A DNA stretch of 64,000 bases. It comes from Chachezhania sediminis. GTDB taxonomy: Bacteria; Pseudomonadota; Alphaproteobacteria; Rhodobacterales; Rhodobacteraceae. Made by a program: the position numbers and the translations under genes. The notes under the pieces are model-generated. The model did no database searches. It saw only the letters and a program-made list of their open reading frames with translations, and was not told where the DNA came from. The stretch spans positions 620,001 to 684,000 of the forward strand of contig NZ_VOPH01000002.1 in assembly GCF_009765275.1 (NCBI RefSeq). Reading direction: 5' to 3'. Below, in pieces: positions 53,044-62,425 of this stretch. How positions within the stretch are numbered: position 1 is the stretch's first letter; each line of letters starts with the position of its first letter.

Positions 53044-53892
53044 TCAGCCCACGGGCTCGATCGCGTTCCACCGGGCGGGAAGGGCCGCCTTTTCCGGCAG
53101 CCGCGGATCCCCGATCCAACGTGCCGGGACCGCCACGAACTTGTTTTCGTTGGCGTTCAGCCACCCTGCCCACCAGGCGTTCGCTGTGGTCGACAGGATG
53201 TTGTGCATGCACATCGACATCAGCCGCATGTCCTCGTAGCTCTGGGCAGGGCCATTGTGGTCGATGAAGACGGTCTCGACACCCAGCGAAACCGTCTCGT
53301 GCGCCCAGTCCGGATCGTCCGAGAAGACGAAGACGACCGGTTCTGTGTCCATCGTTTCGGCAATCGCCTTCAGCGCGGCATCCCAGAATCGGGGGCCGGA
53401 GGCGGGGCCGGGTATCAGCCAGCAGCCGGGGCTGCGCGTCGCGTGCAGCGACACGGACGGCGATCCCGCGATCCGCAGCGCCGCCTGAGCATTCTGGCTG
53501 TCGGCCATGGGGCGAAAGGTGAAATCGCTTCGGATTGTGTCGGCATGGGCCGCGAAATAGCGCTCTGACTGCCAGGCGCCGTCCAGATAGCTGTCGTCGG
53601 GCCAGGTCATGAAGGCCGGATCGTAGCCCGTTCCGCGTTCGCGCCGCCGTTTCGGGGACTGTCCGCTGAGCCGCCAGTATAGATAGGGAAGGCCGCTGTC
53701 TTCGGCCGGGGGCAGGGAGCCCGAGGTCTCGACCGGGAGATCGAAGACCATGTTCAGGCAGCCGCGACCCGCGATGTTGGACTGCCGGTCGTCCAAGATG
53801 ACCCCGGTGCCAAGGTCCAGTGCCCGTGCCCGTGCGGCAGCGTACTGGAACATCTGCTCGCCAAGCGAGCCCTTGAGCCGGGTGTAGATCAT
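53044..53892 (-). CDS. Glycosyltransferase family 11 (alpha-1,2-fucosyltransferase-like) with altered donor motif
   Basis: The 282-residue protein resembles GT11. It starts IYTRLKGSLGEQMFQYAAARA (the usual GGLGNQMFQYA region), has SYLDGAWQSERYF, FVFSDDPDWA, and the ending SYEDMRLMSMCMHNILSTTA followed by WWAGWLN. The GDP-fucose motif H-x-R-R-G-D-Y is not intact: the equivalent SVSLHATRSPGC keeps His and one Arg only. Donor use may therefore differ or activity may be lost. ATG 53892 is chosen; the ribosome site is weak. It ends 100 bp before the aldehyde dehydrogenase stop-side flank and is not in a clear operon. Confidence 0.78.
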   Translation of the reverse strand: MIYTRLKGSLGEQMFQYAAARARALDLGTGVILDDRQSNIAGRGCLNMVFDLPVETSGSLPPAEDSGLPYLYWRLSGQSPKRRRERGTGYDPAFMTWPDDSYLDGAWQSERYFAAHADTIRSDFTFRPMADSQNAQAALRIAGSPSVSLHATRSPGCWLIPGPASGPRFWDAALKAIAETMDTEPVVFVFSDDPDWAHETVSLGVETVFIDHNGPAQSYEDMRLMSMCMHNILSTTANAWWAGWLNANENKFVAVPARWIGDPRLPEKAALPARWNAIEPVG

Positions 53893-53992
53893 CTCTGCAC
53901 CGCATTCACCGTCAGGGCGTGCGCGCCTTTCGTCGGCGCGCACGTGACGTCGTAGGCTGGCGCCGGGCAGGGCCCGGCGCACACTGGGCGGC

Positions 53993-55447
53993 TTACTCGG
54001 CCGCCTGGGTCTCGGGCGTCCAACCGCTTACCGCCTTCACCTCAAGGAAGTCCTCGATCCCGAAGACACCGCCTTCGCGCCCGTTGCCTGACATCTTCAT
54101 GCCGCCGAAGGGCGCGCCGGCACCGCGGGGCTGGCCGTTCATCTCGACCATGCCCGAGCGCAGCACGCGGGCCATGCGGTTGGCTTTGGCGCCGTCCTGG
54201 GTCTGGACATAGTTGGTCAGGCCATAGGGCGTGTCGTTGGCGATCTGGATCGCCTCTTCCTCGGTCTCGAACTTCATGATCGACAGGACCGGGCCGAAGA
54301 TTTCCTCGTTCGCGATGGTCATGTCCGGGGTCACGTCAGCAAAGACGGTCGGACGGACGAAGAAACCGCGGTTGAACCCTTCGGGACGACCCGGGCCGCC
54401 GGCAACCAGCCGTGCGCCTTCGTCGATCCCCTTCTGGATCAGACCCTGGATCTTTTCGAACTGGACCGCGTTCACGACCGGGCCGATGTGGCGGCCTTCC
54501 TCGTGCGCGTTGCCAACCGCGACCTTGGCCGCCACGGCTGCCGCCGTTTCCACGGCCTTGTCATAGACCGACGACTGCACCAGCATCCGCGACGGCGCGT
54601 TGCAGCTTTGGCCCGAGTTGTTCATCATATGCATCACGCCGCGCTTCACGGCGCTGTCGTCTGCATCTTCGAAGATCACGTTGGCGCCCTTGCCACCCAG
54701 CTCCAGGTGGACCTTCTTCAGCGTATCCGCTGCAGCGACCGAGATCAGCTTGCCCGCGCGGGTCGAGCCGGTGAAGGACACCATGTCGACGTCCTTGTGG
54801 CTGGACAGCTGCGAGCCGACGCCGGCACCGTCGCCGTTCACCAGGTTGAAGACACCGGCCGGGAAGCCGGCCTCGTCCATCAGCTCGGCGAAGATCATCG
54901 CGTTCAGCGGGCTTTCCTCGGACGGCTTCAGCACCATGGTGCAGCCGGCGATGGCTGCGGCGCCGACCTTCAGCGTCACCTGGTTCATCGGCCAGTTCCA
55001 CGGCGTGATCAGCGCGGCAACGCCCACGGCTTCGTAGATGATCCGGTCGTTCGGTGCGTGATCGCCCAGCGGACGGTCGAATTCGAACGACTTGGCCGCA
55101 CGGACGAAGTTCTTCAGGTGGCCGATGCCGGCACCCACCTGCGCGCTGCGCGACAGGTCGATGGGCGCGCCCATTTCCGACGACATCGCCTGGGCCAGGT
55201 CTTCGGCACGGGACTTGTAGACTTCGATCAGTTTCTCGACGAGCGCGATCCGCTCGGCCGGGGGCGTGGCCATCCAACCCGGCAGCGCGGCCTTTGCGGC
55301 GGCGACAGCAGCGTCGGTATCGGCCTGGCTGCCCAGCGAAATGATGGCGCAGGGCTCTTCGGTCGAGGGGTCGATCACCTGATGGTCGCGCGGCGTGGCC
55401 GGGGCGACCCATTTGCCGTTGATATAGAAATCGCGTTTCTCGATCAT
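53993..55447 (-). CDS. NAD-dependent aldehyde dehydrogenase family protein
   Basis: The 484-residue enzyme oxidises an aldehyde to its acid. Catalytic Cys282 lies in NNSGQSCNAPSR and the general base Glu249 in LELGGKGANV; TPWNWPMNQVTLK and GSTRAGKLIS form the cofactor site. It belongs to the ALDH subgroup often annotated as 3-succinoylsemialdehyde-pyridine or betaine-aldehyde-like; the substrate is not certain. The start at 55447 has GGGAGGA upstream. It is divergent from the peroxiredoxin gene by 246 bp. Confidence 0.9.
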   Translation of the reverse strand: MIEKRDFYINGKWVAPATPRDHQVIDPSTEEPCAIISLGSQADTDAAVAAAKAALPGWMATPPAERIALVEKLIEVYKSRAEDLAQAMSSEMGAPIDLSRSAQVGAGIGHLKNFVRAAKSFEFDRPLGDHAPNDRIIYEAVGVAALITPWNWPMNQVTLKVGAAAIAGCTMVLKPSEESPLNAMIFAELMDEAGFPAGVFNLVNGDGAGVGSQLSSHKDVDMVSFTGSTRAGKLISVAAADTLKKVHLELGGKGANVIFEDADDSAVKRGVMHMMNNSGQSCNAPSRMLVQSSVYDKAVETAAAVAAKVAVGNAHEEGRHIGPVVNAVQFEKIQGLIQKGIDEGARLVAGGPGRPEGFNRGFFVRPTVFADVTPDMTIANEEIFGPVLSIMKFETEEEAIQIANDTPYGLTNYVQTQDGAKANRMARVLRSGMVEMNGQPRGAGAPFGGMKMSGNGREGGVFGIEDFLEVKAVSGWTPETQAAE

Positions 55448-55693
55448 GACGATCCTCCCACAGGGGTAATGGCCCCGTCCAAGGGAGCGGACGGAGCGGG
55501 TCTCAGGCGCACTCTGTCATTCGTCAGGCGCGGGAGCAAGAGAGGCTATGCGAGCGGCGGCAGTTAAGAGCGCAGTTCACAGGGCCGAGATCGAAGGGCA
55601 TGTCGGGGCAGTTCGGGGGATGCCGCCCGGTGAGCCGGACGTTAGGATGTCCCGGAAAGCGAGTCGCGTATCCGCGGCAGAAGAGGAGACATC

Positions 55694-56347
55694 ATGAGCC
55701 TGCGCATCAACGACACCGTGCCCGATTTCACGGCGGAAACCGATCACGGAACCATCGGCTTCCACGACTTCATCGGTGACAGCTGGACCATCCTGTTCTC
55801 GCACCCGAAGGATTTCACCCCCGTCTGCACGACCGAATTCGGCGCCGTGGCACAGCTGGCCGACGAATGGGCCAAGCGCGGCACCAAGGTGATCGGCGTG
55901 TCCGTCGACAGCGCGGAAGAGCACAAGGGCTGGAAGGGCGATATCGAGAAGGTGGCCGGAACCAAGGCGGGCTTCCCGATCATCGCGGACCAGGACCTGG
56001 CCGTGTCCAAGGCCTTTGACATGCTGCCGGCCGAGGCCTATCTGCCCGATGGTCGCACGCCTGCCGACAGCGCCACGGTGCGGTCGGTCTTCATCATCGG
56101 CCCGGACAAGAAGCTGAAGCTGTCGATGACCTATCCGATGACCGTCGGCCGCAACTTCGCCGAGGTGCTGCGCGCGCTGGACGCGCTGCAACTGTCGACC
56201 TCCAAGGGCGTGGCCACCCCGGCCAACTGGAACACCGGCGACGACGTGATCATCCCGACCTCGGTCTCGGACGAGGACGCCAAGACCAAGTTCGGCACTT
56301 TCACCACCGTGCTGCCCTATCTGCGCACGACCGCCGATCCCAGCTGA
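55694..56347 (+). CDS. 1-Cys peroxiredoxin (Prx6 type)
   Basis: The 217-residue peroxidase has the active site FSHPKDFTPVCTTE with peroxidatic Cys45, and no other cysteine, which makes it a true 1-Cys enzyme. The length and C-terminal extension (NWNTGDDVIIPTSVSDEDA) match the Prx6 subfamily. It reduces H2O2 or organic peroxides and needs an outside reductant. The start ATG 55694 has GAGGAG upstream. A strong terminator follows, so it is a single-gene unit. Confidence 0.96.
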   Translation: MSLRINDTVPDFTAETDHGTIGFHDFIGDSWTILFSHPKDFTPVCTTEFGAVAQLADEWAKRGTKVIGVSVDSAEEHKGWKGDIEKVAGTKAGFPIIADQDLAVSKAFDMLPAEAYLPDGRTPADSATVRSVFIIGPDKKLKLSMTYPMTVGRNFAEVLRALDALQLSTSKGVATPANWNTGDDVIIPTSVSDEDAKTKFGTFTTVLPYLRTTADPS

Positions 56348-56373
56348 GACAGCGGCGGTTCAGAGAATAGCGA

Positions 56374-56402
56374 AAGGGACGCCCAGGTGGCGTCCCTTTT
56401 TT
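56374..56402 (+). terminator. Intrinsic terminator of the peroxiredoxin gene
   Basis: AAGGGACGCC (56374-56383) pairs with GGCGTCCCTT (56389-56398) and is followed by TTTT. A run of A just before the stem may let it work for the converging glycosyltransferase gene as well. Confidence 0.92.
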
Positions 56403-56431
56403 CGTGCCCGTTTCGTCTTTGGGTCAGGACC

Positions 56432-57694
56432 CTAGTCCAGCTGCCGCACGGCGGCCTCGGCATCGCGGGCCACGTCGGCCCAACTGCGCAATGTCGGTTT
56501 CGCGGTCTTGATCCGTTCGACCAGCGCATCGCGATAGCCGGGTACGTTCATCAGCCGGTCGACGTGATCGGCCAGTTGCTCGGGCTTGTCGGCTTCGAAG
56601 TAAAGGCCCAGGTCGCCGCAGACCTCGTGCAGCACGGGGGCGGTCGAACACAGGGCGGGGGTGCCCAGCCACAGCGCCTCGCCGGCGGGCAGGCCCCAGC
56701 CTTCGATCCAGCTGGCCAGCACCAGCCCCAGCGCGCCTTCGTAATACCGGATCAGGTCGGTCTGGTTCGGGTTCGCCGACTGCTCGACCTTGTCCCGGAT
56801 CGGGGCGTATTTCTCCTGTTGCAGGTACTTGGTCACATGTTCCCGCACCGCGCCGGCCAGTACCACATGCGGCACCGGCAGCCCGCGTTCGTGCAGGACC
56901 AGCATGGCGTTGAACACGATCTCCAGGTTCTTGCGACCGATCAGCGCGCCCACGGCCAGCAGATAGGGTTCGTCCGGCAGCACTTTTTCGGGGGCCTCTG
57001 TCCCGGGGCGGCATTCGTGGCACAGCTGGACCGTCGTCGTGGGCGGCAGCGGCGGCAGGACGCCTTCATCGGCAAAGGCGCGTATGTCGTCTTCGGTGAA
57101 ATGGGAATTGGCGATGATCTGGGCAGACCGTTCGATGACGAAGCGGTTGTCGTTCAGGAAGTTCCGTGGAAAGGCCTTGGACCGCAGCCCCTTGGCATCG
57201 TGCAGCGGGATCATGTCGTGCAGCAGCGCATGGACCCGGACGTCCCAACCCTTTTCCTCGATCCGCTTCAGCGGCGACAGCATCAGCTTGGGCCGGCCGG
57301 TCATGACCAGGGCCTTGCCATCCAGGTTGATCTTCGGCAGGTCCACCCCCGCCTCGCGCCAGCGCTTGCGGTTGATCATCTTCGCGACCTGCAGCACGCC
57401 CTTGACCAACATGTCCCGCAACGCGTGGCGGTCGTGATAGATCTCGCGGATCCGGGCGGGGCAGGCGGCCACGGGGACGTTCATGGCCACGCCGCCCTCG
57501 ACACTGTCGTCCAGCGTCGGGAAGACCTCCAGGAAATCCTCGTGCGCGGGGGAATAGATGCAGTACCGCGTGCCGGGCGCGTGCTTCAGCAACTCGGCCG
57601 CGATATCGGCCACCACGCGGACGATGCCATAGTATTTCAGCTTCCCGCGAGAGCCATAGAAGACTTCGGTCAGGTCATAGACGATTTCGCGCAT
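56432..57694 (-). CDS. Glycosyltransferase (GT4-type)
   Basis: The 420-residue protein has the GT-B layout. The C-terminal donor domain contains LLAVGALIGRKNLEIVFNA, and LVLASWIEGWGLPAGEALWLGTPAL, the glycine-rich E-x7-E type region of GT4 enzymes. The N-terminal half (VYDLTEVFYGSRGKLKYYGIVRVV) resembles transferases of surface polysaccharide synthesis. The sugar and acceptor are unknown. It lies 9 bp downstream of the LpcC-like gene on the same strand, suggesting a joint role in LPS or exopolysaccharide. Confidence 0.88.
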   Translation of the reverse strand: MREIVYDLTEVFYGSRGKLKYYGIVRVVADIAAELLKHAPGTRYCIYSPAHEDFLEVFPTLDDSVEGGVAMNVPVAACPARIREIYHDRHALRDMLVKGVLQVAKMINRKRWREAGVDLPKINLDGKALVMTGRPKLMLSPLKRIEEKGWDVRVHALLHDMIPLHDAKGLRSKAFPRNFLNDNRFVIERSAQIIANSHFTEDDIRAFADEGVLPPLPPTTTVQLCHECRPGTEAPEKVLPDEPYLLAVGALIGRKNLEIVFNAMLVLHERGLPVPHVVLAGAVREHVTKYLQQEKYAPIRDKVEQSANPNQTDLIRYYEGALGLVLASWIEGWGLPAGEALWLGTPALCSTAPVLHEVCGDLGLYFEADKPEQLADHVDRLMNVPGYRDALVERIKTAKPTLRSWADVARDAEAAVRQLD

Positions 57695-57703
57695 CTTCCG
57701 TCC

Positions 57704-58756
57704 TCAGGCTTGGCTGTCCTGCCCTAAAGCCTCGCGATAGATCTTTGTCAACGCGGCGGCCTCTCGGGTCAGGGCAAAGTCGGCAAGGACATGCGCGCGG
57801 GCGTTCCGGCCCATCCGCGCCGTCTTCTCGGGGTCATCCAGCATCTGGGCAATCGCGGCCTCCAGTGCGGGGGCGTCCTCGATATCCACGACATGGCCGG
57901 TTTCGCCTTCGACGACCATGTCCTCGAAGGCCCCGGCGCGGGTGGTGGCGACCGGCACGCCCGAGGCCATGGCCTCCAGCGGGGTCAGCCCGAACCCTTC
58001 CCAGCGTTGGGGGCCGACGAAGATGTCCATGGCGCGGAAATAGGCCGGGACGCTGGCGTCGGGTTGTTCGCCCAGGAACAGGATCCGGTCTTCCATCCCA
58101 ACGGCCGCGACCCGAAGCTTCAGGTCTTTCAGGAACTCCTGCTGGTCGGATGTGGTGCCGCCCATGATCACCCCGGTGATGTCCGGATATCGCGCGGCCA
58201 GCTTGATCATGATGTCGACGAAGATGTCGGTGCCCTTCTGCGCCCGGATCCGCCCGAAGACGCCGATCAGGCGGCGGTCGGTGGGCAGGCCCAGGTCAGC
58301 GCGCACAGCCGTCTTGTCCTCCGCCGGATGGAACCGTTCGCTGTCGACCCCGTGCATGATGACGGTGTTCGGGACCTCCAGATATGCGGAGGCTTTCGAA
58401 GACGTGGCAACCACCCGGTCCATCCTGCGGATCAGCCATTGGGTGTAGCCGCTGTGCTTCCTCTGTGCGGCAGAGGTGAACATAAGCGCCAGGTTCTTGC
58501 GCAGGACCGTCTTCACCAGCAGCCCGGCCAGCATTTCCGTATTGCGGCGTGCATGCCAGACGCGGCGCGTGCGGGCCTTCAGGCTCAGGATCTGCCGGAA
58601 GGTGATCTTCGGCAGGTCGGGCGGAAGGTTCGGCCCGGTACAGGCGATGGGGATCATCTGCGCCTGCACGGGCACCAGCCGGAACACGGTCGACGTCACG
58701 CCGGACCAGCGTTTCTTCAGGTTCGGCGCTATGACCAGGATGTCGTCGGGGTTCAT
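57704..58756 (-). CDS. LPS core glycosyltransferase (LpcC-like, GT4)
   Basis: The 350-residue protein opens DILVIAPNLKKRWSGVTSTVFRLVPVQ, which recalls LpcC, the mannosyltransferase of the Rhizobium LPS core. The donor domain has GVFGRIRAQKGTDIFVDIM, then PQRWEGFGLTPLEAMASGVPVATT with the GT4 E-x7-E pair. It likely adds a hexose to the Kdo-lipid A inner core in the cytoplasm. The name rests on family resemblance only. ATG 58756 is chosen. It is the first gene of a two-gene unit with the following transferase. Confidence 0.86.
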   Translation of the reverse strand: MNPDDILVIAPNLKKRWSGVTSTVFRLVPVQAQMIPIACTGPNLPPDLPKITFRQILSLKARTRRVWHARRNTEMLAGLLVKTVLRKNLALMFTSAAQRKHSGYTQWLIRRMDRVVATSSKASAYLEVPNTVIMHGVDSERFHPAEDKTAVRADLGLPTDRRLIGVFGRIRAQKGTDIFVDIMIKLAARYPDITGVIMGGTTSDQQEFLKDLKLRVAAVGMEDRILFLGEQPDASVPAYFRAMDIFVGPQRWEGFGLTPLEAMASGVPVATTRAGAFEDMVVEGETGHVVDIEDAPALEAAIAQMLDDPEKTARMGRNARAHVLADFALTREAAALTKIYREALGQDSQA

Positions 58757-59141
58757 GGGGCAACCTTGTACCAGAGTGGCCCCGTCTGCAAACCGGACCC
58801 GCAGCATCCCTTGGGTAGTGCCGGGCCGGTGCAGTGTCGAGCCCTAGCGGACCCCGTTGTCCAGCAGCGTGCGGACATCGTCCGCCGGGGGGCCGTATCC
58901 GGTTGCGCGGGGCCTGCCGGTCGATGCCGCGAGCCCCGATCCCGAAAAGACGTGGTGCCTTTCGGTCCGGGATCATCGGGCCGCAAGGAAGATCGACAAT
59001 GAAGGGCGGTGGCCGGTCCTCCACGGGCTCTTTTTTCTTGCAGATCACAGGCCGTGATCCCGGAGAAACGGTATTGTCCGTTGGGCGCAACGAAAAAGGC
59101 CCCGGTTTCCCGGGGCCTTCCGAAGGGGTCGAAGGGACAGA
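58757..59141. other. 385-bp gap holding only the pnp terminator
   Basis: Between the LpcC-like gene start and the pnp stop I see the pnp terminator at 59096-59119 and otherwise no gene. The part next to 58757 should carry the promoter of the glycosyltransferase pair, but no clear -35/-10 pair is visible. Confidence 0.55.
59096..59119 (-). terminator. Intrinsic terminator of pnp
   Basis: On the minus strand AAGGCCCCGG-GAAA-CCGGGGCCTT forms a perfect 10-bp stem with a GNRA loop, followed by TTTCG. It lies 22 bp after the pnp stop. Confidence 0.93.
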
Positions 59142-61289
59142 TTACTCTGCCGTTTCTTCCTTCTTCTTCTCTTCCGGCTTGATCTCCTCGCCGGTCTCCT
59201 GGTCGACGACCTTCATCGACAGGCGGACCTTGCCGCGGTCGTCGAAGCCCAGAAGCTTGACCTTCACTTCCTGGCCTTCCTTCAGGACGTCCGACGGATG
59301 GTTCAGGCGGCGGTTTTCGATCTGGGACACGTGGACCAGGCCGTCGCGCTTGCCGAAGAAGTTCACGAAGGCGCCGAAATCGACGATCTTCACGACCTTG
59401 CCGGTATAGACCTTGCCCTCTTCCGGCTCTGCCACGATCGAATAGATCATGTCATAGGCCCGCTGGATCGCCTCGCCGTCCGAGGACGCGATCTTGATCA
59501 CGCCGTCGTCGTTGATGTCGACCTTGGCGCCGGACTGTTCCACGATCTCGCGGATGACCTTGCCGCCGGACCCGATCACTTCGCGGATCTTGTCGGTCGG
59601 GATGGTCATCGTCTCGATGCGCGGGGCATGGACGCTGAAGGCGTTGGTTTCGGACAGCGCCTTGGCCATCTCGCCCAGGATGTGCATCCGGCCGTCCTTG
59701 GCTTGGGCCAGGGCTTTCTCCATGATCTCGGGCGTGATGCCCGCGACCTTGATGTCCATCTGCAGCGAGGTGATGCCGTTTTCGGTGCCTGCGACCTTGA
59801 AGTCCATGTCGCCCAGGTGGTCTTCGTCACCCAGGATGTCGGTCAGGACCGCATAGGAACCGTCGTCTTCCAGGATCAGGCCCATGGCCACACCTGCGAC
59901 CGGCGCCTTCAGCGGAACGCCCGCATCCATCATGGACAGCGAACCGCCGCAGACCGACGCCATCGAGGACGAGCCGTTGGATTCCGTGATCTCGGACACC
60001 AGGCGGATCGTGTAGGGGAAGTCGGTCGCGGCCGGCAGGACAGCCTGCAGCGCGCGCCATGCCAGCTTGCCGTGGCCGATTTCACGGCGACCGGGCGAAC
60101 CGACACGACCCACTTCGCCGACCGAATAGGGCGGGAAGTTGTAGTGCAGCAGGAAGTTCGATTTGAAGTTGCCGTGCAGTGCGTCGATGAACTGTTCATC
60201 GTCGCCCGTGCCCAGCGTCGCCACGACCAGCGCCTGCGTTTCACCGCGGGTGAACAGGGCCGACCCGTGGGTCCGCGGCAAGAGGCCGGTTTCGGCCACG
60301 ATCGGACGGACCTGGGTGGTCGAACGACCGTCGATCCGGGTCCCGCCCTTCACCACGTCGCCGCGCAGGATGGATGCTTCCAGCTTCTTCAGCGCCGAAC
60401 CCAGGTTGCCGTCGGCCTTCTGTTCGTCCGACAGCGCGGCCAGGATGGTCTCGCGCGCGGCGGACACGGCAGCGGTGCGCTCCTGCTTGTCGCGGATGGA
60501 GAAAGCGGCGCGCATCGCGTCCTCACCGGCGGCCTTCACGGCAGCGTACAGCTCCGAATAGTCCGGGGGGGTGAAGTTGAACGGCTCTTTCGCGGCATCT
60601 TCGGCCAGCGAGACGATCAGGTCGATGACCGGCTTGATCTGCTCGTGCGCAAAGGTCACGGCGCCCAGCATCTCTGCTTCGGTCAGCTCGTAGGCTTCCG
60701 ATTCCACCATCATCACGGCATCGCGGGTGCCTGCAACGATCAGGTCCAGGCGCTGTTCCGGGTTCGAACGAATGTCCTGCATGTCGTCGACGGCGGGGTT
60801 CAGAACGTATTCGCCGTTCGCGAAGCCCACGCGGGCGCCGGCGATCGGGCCCATGAAGGGCACGCCGGAAATGGTCAGCGCGGCCGAGGCGGCGATCATC
60901 GCGACGACGTCGGGATCGTTCACCTGGTCGAAGCTGAGCACGGTGCACATGACGAGCACTTCATGCTTGAAACCGGGCACGAACAGCGGGCGGATCGGAC
61001 GGTCGATCAGGCGCGCGGTCAGCGTTTCCTTTTCGGACGGACGCGCTTCGCGCTTGAAGAAGCCGCCGGGCACCTTGCCGGCAGCGTAATACTTTTCCTG
61101 GTAGTGAACGGTCAGCGGGAAGAAGTCCTGGCCTTCTTTCTGCTGCTTGGCGAAGGTCACGTTGGCCATGACACTGGTCTCGCCCAGGGTGGCAATGACC
61201 GAGCCGTCGGCCTGACGGGCAACCTTGCCCGTCTCCAGCGTGAGCGTTTCATCGCCCCACTGCATCGTCTTCGTCGTGATGTTGAACAT
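59142..61289 (-). CDS. pnp: Polyribonucleotide nucleotidyltransferase (PNPase)
   Basis: The 715-residue enzyme degrades RNA from the 3' end with phosphate. It contains two RNase PH domains (about 10-230 and 310-545) joined by a helical linker, a KH domain ([24 protein letters not shown], about 550-615) and an S1 domain ([20 protein letters not shown], about 620-690). Catalytic residues lie in the second PH domain ([25 protein letters not shown]). The end is Lys/Glu rich. rpsO, which normally precedes pnp, lies 2.7 kb upstream on the same strand. Confidence 0.97.
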   Translation of the reverse strand: MFNITTKTMQWGDETLTLETGKVARQADGSVIATLGETSVMANVTFAKQQKEGQDFFPLTVHYQEKYYAAGKVPGGFFKREARPSEKETLTARLIDRPIRPLFVPGFKHEVLVMCTVLSFDQVNDPDVVAMIAASAALTISGVPFMGPIAGARVGFANGEYVLNPAVDDMQDIRSNPEQRLDLIVAGTRDAVMMVESEAYELTEAEMLGAVTFAHEQIKPVIDLIVSLAEDAAKEPFNFTPPDYSELYAAVKAAGEDAMRAAFSIRDKQERTAAVSAARETILAALSDEQKADGNLGSALKKLEASILRGDVVKGGTRIDGRSTTQVRPIVAETGLLPRTHGSALFTRGETQALVVATLGTGDDEQFIDALHGNFKSNFLLHYNFPPYSVGEVGRVGSPGRREIGHGKLAWRALQAVLPAATDFPYTIRLVSEITESNGSSSMASVCGGSLSMMDAGVPLKAPVAGVAMGLILEDDGSYAVLTDILGDEDHLGDMDFKVAGTENGITSLQMDIKVAGITPEIMEKALAQAKDGRMHILGEMAKALSETNAFSVHAPRIETMTIPTDKIREVIGSGGKVIREIVEQSGAKVDINDDGVIKIASSDGEAIQRAYDMIYSIVAEPEEGKVYTGKVVKIVDFGAFVNFFGKRDGLVHVSQIENRRLNHPSDVLKEGQEVKVKLLGFDDRGKVRLSMKVVDQETGEEIKPEEKKKEETAE

Positions 61290-61305
61290 TTGCGTATCCT
61301 AATGT

Positions 61306-61331
61306 GGGAGCGCTCCCGGGCGTATCCCGGG
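61306..61331 (-). promoter_or_regulatory. Paired palindromes in the pnp leader
   Basis: GGGAGCGCTCCC (61306-61317) and CCCGGG-N5-CCCGGG (61315-61331) overlap just before the pnp ribosome site. In the transcript they would form one of two alternative hairpins. PNPase mRNA in enterics is autoregulated through a leader hairpin cut by RNase III, so a similar role is possible. Confidence 0.4.
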
Positions 61332-61560
61332 TCCCCCTGTATATGGCGGCCCCATTGCCGCCGACCCCGATCATCCTTTTGGCCGAGTGCCGGGGTCCAT
61401 GACACTCTTTCAGATGCCGGGGGCCATACAGGATTACGGCCGGTTTGGAAACAGCCATTACAACCGGCGTCCGCGACAATCGCAGCTTGATATAGGTTAT
61501 TTTGAATTTGTTTCGGGGTTGTGTGCTGGCTGTCGCCGGACAGCTTGGGGAAGATTTTTC

Positions 61561-61878
61561 ATGTTCAGGACCTTGTTCGCCTCGGGGCTCGTCCCGGGTC
61601 TTCTGCTGGCGCGGTCGCCCGGCCGCTTGCCGCGGGACGGGTCGCCCCACAAGCTGGACGTGCTGATCGACTTCGACGGGCAGGGGGGGGGCTTCGACGC
61701 CACCGTCTGGCTGGACGGGACGGTGCAGCTTCAGGGTCGCTATCAGCCCTCTGCCCGCGCTGACGCCTATCCGTCGAAATACTTCTATTTCAAGCACGGG
61801 GTCTATTCGCCCCAGATGTTCGACTATGTCCTGACCTCGACCGGCATGACCGTGAAGAAGGTCCGCCTGAAGAAATAG
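61561..61878 (+). CDS. Small protein of unknown function
   Basis: The 105-residue product is not a family I recognise. It begins MFRTLFASGLVPGLLLARSP, a weak hydrophobic start that may be a non-cleaved signal. It then has KLDVLIDFDGQGGGFDATVW and ends in a basic stretch KKVRLKK. Tyr, Phe and Lys are enriched in the C-terminal half (SKYFYFKHGVYSPQMFDY). ATG 61561 has GGGGAAG upstream; the frame is open further upstream to 61387 without coding character. It sits between pnp and hxlR, pointing towards hxlR's stop. Confidence 0.55.
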   Translation: MFRTLFASGLVPGLLLARSPGRLPRDGSPHKLDVLIDFDGQGGGFDATVWLDGTVQLQGRYQPSARADAYPSKYFYFKHGVYSPQMFDYVLTSTGMTVKKVRLKK

Positions 61879-61888
61879 GCGCCCCCGG

Positions 61889-62359
61889 TCAGCCCCGTTT
61901 CGCGTCCCATTCCGGCATGCTGGGCGTGATCCCCCGCACCGATGTCAGCGTGATCGGCTCGCCCGTGTTGGCATCGACGACCTCCGGCCGGATCGGTTCG
62001 CCACTGGTCTTCGACAGCAACCTGACGCTGGTGCCGTCCTTCGGCGGGACATGGGCTTCGGTCCAGTCCACGATCGCGACGAAGGCCGGATAGAATGCCT
62101 TCCCGGCCTCGGTCAGCCGGTATTCGTGGCGCAACGGACGTTGCTGATAGGGCTCGCGCCGCAGGATGCCCGACGCTTCCAGCGATTTCAGCCGGTCAGA
62201 CAGAACGTGGCGTGTGATGCCCAACCGTTCCTGGAAATGATCGAAGCGGCGGATGCCGAAATAGCAATCCCGCAGGATCAGCAGGGTCCAGCGGTCCCCC
62301 ACCACCGAAAGGGCGCGGGCGACAGGGCAGCTCTGGTCTCTCAGTTCAGTCCATTTCAT
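61889..62359 (-). CDS. HxlR-family transcriptional regulator
   Basis: The 156-residue protein has the HxlR winged helix in residues 8-105. CPVARALSVVGDRWTLLILRD, with Cys11 as the usual redox-sensing cysteine, is followed by GIRRFDHFQERLGITRHVLSDRLKSLE and HEYRLTEAGKAFYP. The tail (about 106-156) is longer than in minimal members. HxlR proteins respond to aldehydes, disulfide stress or drugs. It diverges from a MATE pump with 91 bp between starts, and that gap carries matching palindromes. Confidence 0.92.
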   Translation of the reverse strand: MKWTELRDQSCPVARALSVVGDRWTLLILRDCYFGIRRFDHFQERLGITRHVLSDRLKSLEASGILRREPYQQRPLRHEYRLTEAGKAFYPAFVAIVDWTEAHVPPKDGTSVRLLSKTSGEPIRPEVVDANTGEPITLTSVRGITPSMPEWDAKRG

Positions 62360-62378
62360 GGCCCGACCCTAGCAGAGA

Positions 62379-62407
62379 TTGACGGGTTCCAAAAGGGAAC
62401 CTAATGT
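62379..62407 (+). promoter_or_regulatory. Promoter of the MATE gene with an operator in its spacer
   Basis: TTGACG (62379-62384) and TAATGT (62402-62407) are separated by exactly 17 bp. The spacer is itself the palindrome GGTTCC-AAAAG-GGAACC (62385-62401). A repressor on this site would block RNA polymerase. Confidence 0.7.
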
Positions 62408-62425
62408 CAGTTCTGTTTTGGAACC
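62385..62425. promoter_or_regulatory. HxlR-type operator: palindrome plus distal inverted half site
   Basis: Besides GGTTCCAAAAGGGAACC (62385-62401), the arm GGTTCCAAAA (62385-62394) recurs inverted as TTTTGGAACC (62416-62425). GGAACCTA occurs at 62396-62403 and 62420-62427, 24 bp apart. Together they give a cluster of related half sites in the hxlR/MATE gap. Confidence 0.7.

Noticed and set aside
59298-61490. A 730-codon frame antisense to pnp
   Set aside because: It is the antisense shadow of PNPase with no domain of its own.
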